NCBI GenBank assembly: GCA_003342895.1
Contig: PTFA01000319.1
Coordinates: 1-64,000 of the forward strand
Direction of reading: 5' to 3'
DNA from: Casuarius casuarius
Lineage: Eukaryota; Chordata; Aves; Casuariiformes; Casuariidae
DNA length: 64,000 bases
The position numbers and the translations under genes are program-made. This document shows, piece by piece, positions 52,913 through 64,000 of the stretch. Below the pieces are notes generated by a model. That model was given only the letters and a program-made list of their open reading frames with translations, was not told the origin of the DNA and did not search any database. Each line of letters begins with the position of its first letter. Positions within the stretch are counted from its first letter, which is position 1.

Positions 52913-54146
52913 GTATAGATATACACTGAAGTTTTAGTTTAAGCATATTAATGACATTTGATAACATTTTATGTAATCGTAATGTGTTGCCAGATTATAA
53001 TATTTGTGTTAAAGTTTACACAGAAACTTTTAAAGAAGGGAATATTATTAATATTTTGGTACTAAACTTAAAATTTTGTTATGATGAGGTTCATTTAAAT
53101 TGCTGACAAAAGAGGAGAAAAATTTATGAGTGGATAGATGTCAATAATCTAATTGAGAGTGTGATAAGAAAACATTCCCCCATATAATCAGAGGTAGATT
53201 AAGGCTAACTGAAAATCAGTCCTAGCCTAATACTTGAAAGAGCCACAATAACAAAGGAATTTAAATGCTTTCTGTTAGAGAAAGTTTGCTAATATTTCCC
53301 TAATTTGAAAGAGAATAAGAGAAAGAGGAGATAAAGAAAAACTGGAAAATGGTAATGTAAAGAGTGATAATAAACCACAGATATGAAGACACCAGGAATC
53401 TCTGTAAGGAAGTTTTGATAATGTCTCATGCTATTATAGTTGGGCAAAGGTGTTAGGCTTGTCTCTAATTTAGCAAGGACTAGTGTACTGTTATCAATAA
53501 ATTAGTATTTAAAAACAAGTATCCTGCATGTGGCCACCATCATTCATCTTTATGTGATGGGAAAGGAAGAAGAAAAAAAGACTTGCTACAACAGGAAAAA
53601 AAGCTTTCTGTAGTACCAGAAATCATTTCTACCATTTTCGATCATTGTCCAAGGACTGGAAGTTCTGTGAAAGAAAGGATCCTATATCCAAATTGGTGTT
53701 CTGACGTTAATGAAAATCATAGAAATCCATCTTCAAAGTTTTCTTAACCATTCTCTGCTTTAACTGAATGTTTCTCTTCGAAGCACAAGAATACTTTAAA
53801 AAAGAGAAAAACTTTCTTGCTTTGACATTAGTCATTCAGCAGGGCTTCAGCATTATTAAAGGACAAGACTGGAGTCCAGAAGATCCTAATTACCATCCAG
53901 CTATAAAAGTAACTTTAAACTGCCATTTCATAGAGGAAACATCCCTTGAAGAAAGAAGCCATGCTTTAGACTGGAGGACTATGAGGATACCTTTAATCTG
54001 GCTAGGCTCCTTATAAAGCATGTTATTTCTGTAGCTGATTAGATTTATCTTAGAAACAGCTTAGTTTTTGAGAACATATAGCTTTTGGAAACAAGACGTG
54101 ATATAGTAGTTTCATTGCAACATATATGAAGAAGATAAAGATTTAC

Positions 54147-54193
54147 CCATTGATGACACCATTTGAGTAGCCTAAATGTTCAGCAAAGGACTC
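54147..54193 (-). CDS. SMARCA2: SMARCA2 exon: short paralogue-diagnostic exon
   Basis: Only 47 bases. The acceptor is TTCTGCAG before GAG; the donor is GTAAAT after ..AATGG. It encodes ESFAEHLGYSNGVIN and the first two bases of a Gly codon, so it starts in phase 0 and ends in phase 2. The AEHLGYSNGVING stretch is one of the clearest differences between SMARCA2 and SMARCA4 (SEHLGFTGGIVQG in the latter, from memory) and is the best single argument for the gene name. It is too short to stand out as an open frame but is fixed by the two flanking exons. Confidence 0.95.
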
Positions 54194-55123
54194 CTGCAGA
54201 ATTATAAGCAATAAACAGATTATTAGACACAGTCTATACAGTGGCTAAAATTATGCATCCCTATATCAAGAAATTATATGAATGGGGTTTGGGTCCCATT
54301 ACACTCATACCCTTGGAATCTGCATTATGGCACAAATACTCTGTTTAAAGTTTTCCTGCTACTGCTATTATTTAAAATGCATGGTTTGAAGGAATAATTT
54401 CCCTCAGTATGCTTTTTACCAGATTACAAATACAGTAGAACCTAATTAATTTGCACTGATTACTGGGTGACCCATTTGCAAATTACTGAATTTCATGAAT
54501 TAACATGCAAGTAAGTAAACAATAAAAACCATAGTGGTAATACACCGCAGGAGATACGTGTTCATTTATTTGTAAATTGTAGCTACATTTTAGTTATTTA
54601 TGACAATATTTTATTGTTTATTAGTATATTTATGCTTTAGCTCAGTAATGAGAAATGCTGTACAGTTAGTAAATCTTTGCTAAAAAAGGAGGACTATGGA
54701 GGGGGCAATTTTTGATAGATAAACTAAAAGATTAGCGCTCTGCTAGTTAACAAGGTGCTACTATATGGCATTTTAAACTGATATCTCTATTTCACAATTT
54801 AGGTTTATTTTAAGCACAGGTAGTAGAAAGCTGGTCTGGAATATCTTAAACTCAAAAAGCCTATATTTTTTAAACATGGTGCCTCAAAAAGAACAAATGC
54901 TGCAAAAGTGAACTTAAGATTACAGATGATTACAGATCTGATGACCTCTCCATTTCTTCACTTATACAGAGGAACAGAATGAGTGTGTTTCTCAAATGCG
55001 TTCTTTCCAGCACGAGTGATGTTGGCAGAGATGTTCCCTCCCACACATATAAGTTTCAATAGCAGTTTTTGACTGTTAGTCACCTGAATTAAAGACCCCC
55101 AAAATTAAACATAATAGTCTTAC
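54194..55123 (-). other. SMARCA2: SMARCA2 intron, 930 bases
   Basis: AT-rich unique sequence with a GTAAGA donor. No repeat or other feature seen. Confidence 0.9.
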
Positions 55124-55210
55124 CTCAATATGTTGAAACATATATGGGTGATTGCATATCTTTCTCAATTGCATGATTGTGTTCATAAGAGTTTTTGCCC
55201 CACCTTTTCC
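55124..55210 (-). CDS. SMARCA2: SMARCA2 exon: [12 protein letters not shown] block
   Basis: 87 bases, 29 codons, phase 0. The acceptor is TTGTTTCCTTAG before GGA; the donor is GTAAGA. It encodes [20 protein letters not shown] followed by [22 protein letters not shown] is a hallmark of the Snf2 family and lies at the start of the second RecA lobe region. GGAKTLMNT (Ala rather than Thr before KTL) fits SMARCA2. Confidence 0.98.
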
Positions 55211-56499
55211 CTAAGGAAACAAGACAAATCAAATGATGAAACTCATTTCCTAGCTTGTTAATGAAACTTTTGAAACTCAATTTCAAAAGAAGACATAAAA
55301 ATACTTCTACCTCAAAGCGGAACACCATTTCACCATGAAATAAAAATATCAGAAGCTGTGAAATAAGGTGCAGTTATCTTTCTGTCCAAATTCATCTATC
55401 ATAAGGATGATCCAAAAAGAAAAAGAGATTGAAGACTTGCAAGTAACCTTAGAAGTGTACTACATCTCATATCTATCTATAGCAGTCACATTGGGAGATA
55501 GTGCATCTACTGTCCTACTTACTGCTTATTTTTTATTTATACTGTTTATTTATGAAGCCATGTAAATTGTGCTGTGTCTGAACCTTCCGAGCAGGGTATG
55601 ATACCAGCCAAGTACTTTTCACTTCTACAAAACCTTCTCTTGTCTGTTAACTGGATATATTTGATTCTCTTTCCAGCCCAAGTAAAACATATGGTTCTAG
55701 GCAACTAAAATGCTAGAGGTAACCACACTGCATGAATCATCTTGATATTTAACACAGCACGATCTCAAGTCCTACTCTATAGTGAATCCTCTTTAGAAGC
55801 AGGATTAATTTCAGACAGTAGTTAATTCAGACATAGAAAGGCAAACCATTTCAAAAACAGAAAAACATTGTCAGGTGCTCCACTAAGCTGTGATGGTTAC
55901 AATCTAATTAACACTGGTGAATACATTTGGTAACATCATCTCATATTAAGATTGCCTAACACTTCTCACTTTAAGGTCTCCTTTGATTTGCTGTAACTTT
56001 GTGAAACTGTTATCGGAGTTGGTACAATTTCCAAGCTCACTATGTGACTTAGGTGGAATTATTTTAAAATATCTCAACCAAAACGATTCAGCCATTTACA
56101 AGAGTGAGACTAGGGAAAAGTACATCATTTGATCATCTTATATTCTGGTAAATTTATTTCTGGAAAGTTCTCCCAATCATAAGTTTTGGAGCAGGGAATT
56201 GACATTTGATTGGGGGTAGTCCACATGTCAAAGCCTGTTGTTGTTCCTTTGAAAATCTATCCCAATTTGCTCCAAACTGCAGCTTGCATTTGTTTAAGAG
56301 ATGTTTACTAGAGCTTTGCAGTTTAATGAATTCTCTCTAGTCTGAGCAGATTGCAGGCCAGAGCTGCAGAATGACAAACAGGGTTTTTCCTAAAACTGTA
56401 GTTATTGAATCTTCAAAGCCAAGAGTTCTCAATGATCACCACCTCCTTCTGCTGGCACCAAGAAGCATGGATAAGTGATCCTGATTGATTAGTTACAGA

Positions 56500-57080
56500 A
56501 AAGAAAAAAGCTGGAGTGGGGAATGGGTGGGAGGAGGGGAAAAAATTGGACCTACGAGTATGAGGAAGTTGAGATTGGGATGTTTTGGCCAAAGAGACTA
56601 GAAAGCTAGAGGACAGCAGAGGCAATTGGAACTGGTTAAGGCAAAGAGCTGGGCAGGGGAGCAAGGAAGGAAAAAGCAGAGAGGATTCTGAGCTAATGAA
56701 TAAGAAGAGAGACCAGATAAGGAGGTAAGCAGAAGGCTGGGATGCAAAATGAAATTGGGGGGAGTTACAACAAGGAACAGGATGAAAGATAGGCAATGCT
56801 GAGGTGGACATAAACCTGCTGAGGTGGATTGGGAACATGGAATGAGGGCATGGAGATGGCTGGCCTCTATTTAGTTGAGTAAGGTGACTGCAAACAAATC
56901 TTGAGTCAGAGGAAGGGCAACAGGAATGGCTGTGCCAAGAAACTGGGCCTAGTTAGGCATAGAGAACTGAACTAGCAGAAGACGTTGGGATGAGGAAGAA
57001 AATAGACTGTGACATGGACCAGTCAAAGTGGTTATGACAAAAGGGGTCACAGTCAGGTGAGGAATAGGGGAAGATGAGCA
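56500..57080. repeat. Purine-biased segment of unknown origin
   Basis: Plus strand is rich in A and G over nearly 600 bases with recurring gctgaggtgga (56799, 56818) and aggaa-type words, but no regular unit. It may be an old transposon or a degenerate low-complexity region; I cannot name a family. Confidence 0.4.
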
Positions 57081-58276
57081 GGAGAGACAACATCCATTCA
57101 AGTACCCTCTCTCTAGAACTCAGAGCAAATTGAAGACTCCCCAGTCTCATTGCTCTTCTGTCACCAAAAATGTATTAAACTCTCAACCACATCAAATGTT
57201 GCATTATAAAAGGCAACTGCTATCAGTTATTCAGGTAACTCAAACCTGAGGTCTGCATAGTGCTTCTAAATTCCCAGTCATCCCGATGACCTACCTTGGA
57301 TGTAAGTGTGACAAATGACATTTTCTAAGGCTTAAAAATAGGAGCTACAAAATTACATTAAAAATACAACAAAAGCAAGTAAATCAATGTTGGCAAACTA
57401 CTCAGAACCTATAGAAATGAATGTCATAGAAGATCCTATGAGGAAAGGACTAACTTTGTTTTTAGAGCAGGGTTTGAATAATCAACAGTAAACAACACAT
57501 CAGACCACACCAAGAGGTTAAAACAAAATAAAATATCAAACAACAAATATCATCCATTGTGACAATGAAATCTGCAGGAGGCAGGTGGAAAAATAGTATG
57601 TGATCATATTGTATCATGAAAACGCACATAATGGAGCCAAAGTAGGGGACTGGCACACATACAAGCTGCTACATGCCATCTGCTCTGTGGTAAGTGTCTA
57701 CATGATCTTACTCTGAGGAATCCCATGGTAAATCCAACCTACCTCACATCTATTGCAATGTAAAATCTTTATTTACAGACAAGCTGATGCATGGTAACTT
57801 GTCTTCTCTACAATAACTTGATCAGGTGCCAAAGTCCTAAGATATATATTCTAATATATGACTACATGACTTTGCATCTTATTTTTCTTTTAACACCTTT
57901 TTGCATGAACAGATGTTATTTGTATGTATGAACACAGGCATACATACCCTAGCTGGCCAAAACAAGATTTGTGCTTAACTAATGGCTCTGAGAGAAAAGA
58001 TGAATACCCTGTCCTAGCCAGTGCTACCACAATCCCAATGAGTCACATTTTTTTAATTGGATTAAACTCAGCCAAGGGAAAAACTGATTTTTTTTAACAT
58101 TGTTCTCAGAAATGCATCTTAACTATAGTGAATACGAGGCAATATTTTACCTTATGAATAGAGAGCACAAACTATTGTCTTTTAAAACATAAACGTGTCT
58201 AATTGAGATTTCTTTCCTCAGAGATATCTGTGGTAAGAACCTACTTATTAATTAAAAAAAGGAGTCATGTAGTTAA

Positions 58277-58322
58277 CACATGATCATAATGTAATCATAA
58301 TGTTCATGATCATAATGTTCCT
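58277..58322. repeat. Short atgatcataatg repeats
   Basis: Three overlapping near-copies of gatcataatgt in a row. Confidence 0.7.
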
Positions 58323-58333
58323 TAAATGTTCTA

Positions 58334-63550
<5,217 letters not shown>

Positions 63551-63661
63551 CTTAGCAAGAATATGTTTGTCCTTTATTATGTANTCATANGTAGTTAAAA
63601 GNACNTTNAATTTTCCACTTCGAAGCTGAGGAACAAGTGAGCGGCGCATTGCAGGGGTACC
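63551..63661 (-). CDS. SMARCA2: SMARCA2 exon: ATPase lobe 1, segment before motif II
   Basis: 111 bases, 37 codons, phase 0 at both ends. The acceptor reads CTGCTTTAG before GGT and the donor is GTAATA. It encodes GTPAMRRSLVPQLRSGK, then a segment readable as FNVLLTTYEYIIKDKH, then ILAK. This is the Snf2-family segment between the Walker A region (outside the window) and the DEGH box. Five bases are N (63584, 63590, 63602, 63605, 63608). All fall on third codon positions, so TTN, AAN, GTN, ACN and GAN can be read only by family knowledge as F, N, V, T and E. This is the most 5' exon of the gene in the window. Confidence 0.95.
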
Positions 63662-64000
63662 CTAAAGCAGAGAGGAAAGAATGAAATAAAATAGATATAT
63701 ATCTTTACAGTCATGAATTTGCAGACACAGAGCAAGCATGTGAACCTACAGTATCATATACAATATATTGATATACCCCAGAGTGATTTCCCCCCTGGCT
63801 TCCAGACTGTTAAGCTCTTTTTATGTGCCAGTCTAGTCTCCTCAGTGATTACTTGGCCTTACCAGCACTACAGCAGCCAAACAGCAAAGTATTCAGCTAT
63901 GTACAAAATGTGAAGTATTTATTATTCATATTACTCTAGTCAGAAGCCTTGTAACATGATAATTAACAGTTTTCTTCTGCATTTCATTATCTGAAAGTAA
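63662..64000 (-). other. SMARCA2: SMARCA2 intron, 3' part only
   Basis: AT-rich intron sequence ending in CTGCTTTAG. The exon with the Walker A motif must lie further upstream on the minus strand, outside the window. Confidence 0.85.

Overview
The window is vertebrate nuclear DNA, most likely from a bird (or at least an archosaur). It is AT-rich, has long introns and is littered with CR1 LINE copies of the avian/crocodilian type: their 3' ends carry the 'ggttggaagggacct' block and 'attctatga' tail. There is also one retroviral-type LTR. No prokaryotic gene, operon, CRISPR array, tRNA or rRNA was seen.

One protein-coding gene is supported: the 3' half of SMARCA2 (BRM), the Snf2-family ATPase of BAF (SWI/SNF) chromatin remodellers. 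It runs on the minus strand across the whole window. Fourteen consecutive coding exons (1,992 coding bases, 664 codons) lie between 63661 and 8. Every exon has AG/GT borders and all join in frame with no stop. In transcript order they encode: the second half of the DExx ATPase lobe (DEGH and TGTP motifs), the helicase C lobe ([22 protein letters not shown]), the SnAC segment, a basic AT-hook (RRGRPP), and most of the bromodomain, up to the AQTFN acetyl-lysine pocket. The first exons, including Walker A, and the C-terminal acidic tail lie outside the window. Residues that separate the paralogues ([37 protein letters not shown]) fit SMARCA2, not SMARCA4. In birds this gene is Z-linked.

Region by region (plus coordinates): 1-1004, two bromodomain exons. 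1005-14341, a 13.3 kb intron with an RFX-type X-box at 4737. 14342-14559, the AT-hook exon, with a long polypurine tract directly beside its splice donor. 14560-30469, a 15.9 kb intron with an LTR split by a 420-base gap (about 23.6-24.8 kb) and an old CR1. 30470-30688, a SnAC exon. 30689-41522, an intron with a rearranged CR1 complex (32.1-36.5 kb), itself interrupted by a 0.5 kb LTR-like piece, and a 240 bp inverted repeat around a 1.9 kb loop (37.6-40.0 kb). 41523-48711, four exons, with CR1 pieces reaching within about 50 bp of one splice donor. 48712-54146, an intron with two opposed CR1 pieces. 54147-63661, six ATPase exons, with one more CR1 at 58.7-59.6 kb.

The least expected signals are these. 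All six ambiguous bases that fall in coding sequence sit at third codon positions, as if two purified but diverged copies (for example Z and W) were merged. The inverted repeat at 37.6-40.0 kb is about 95% identical between arms and matches no family I recognise. The 32-36 kb CR1 complex is rearranged and interrupted. I found no convincing new multi-gene system.
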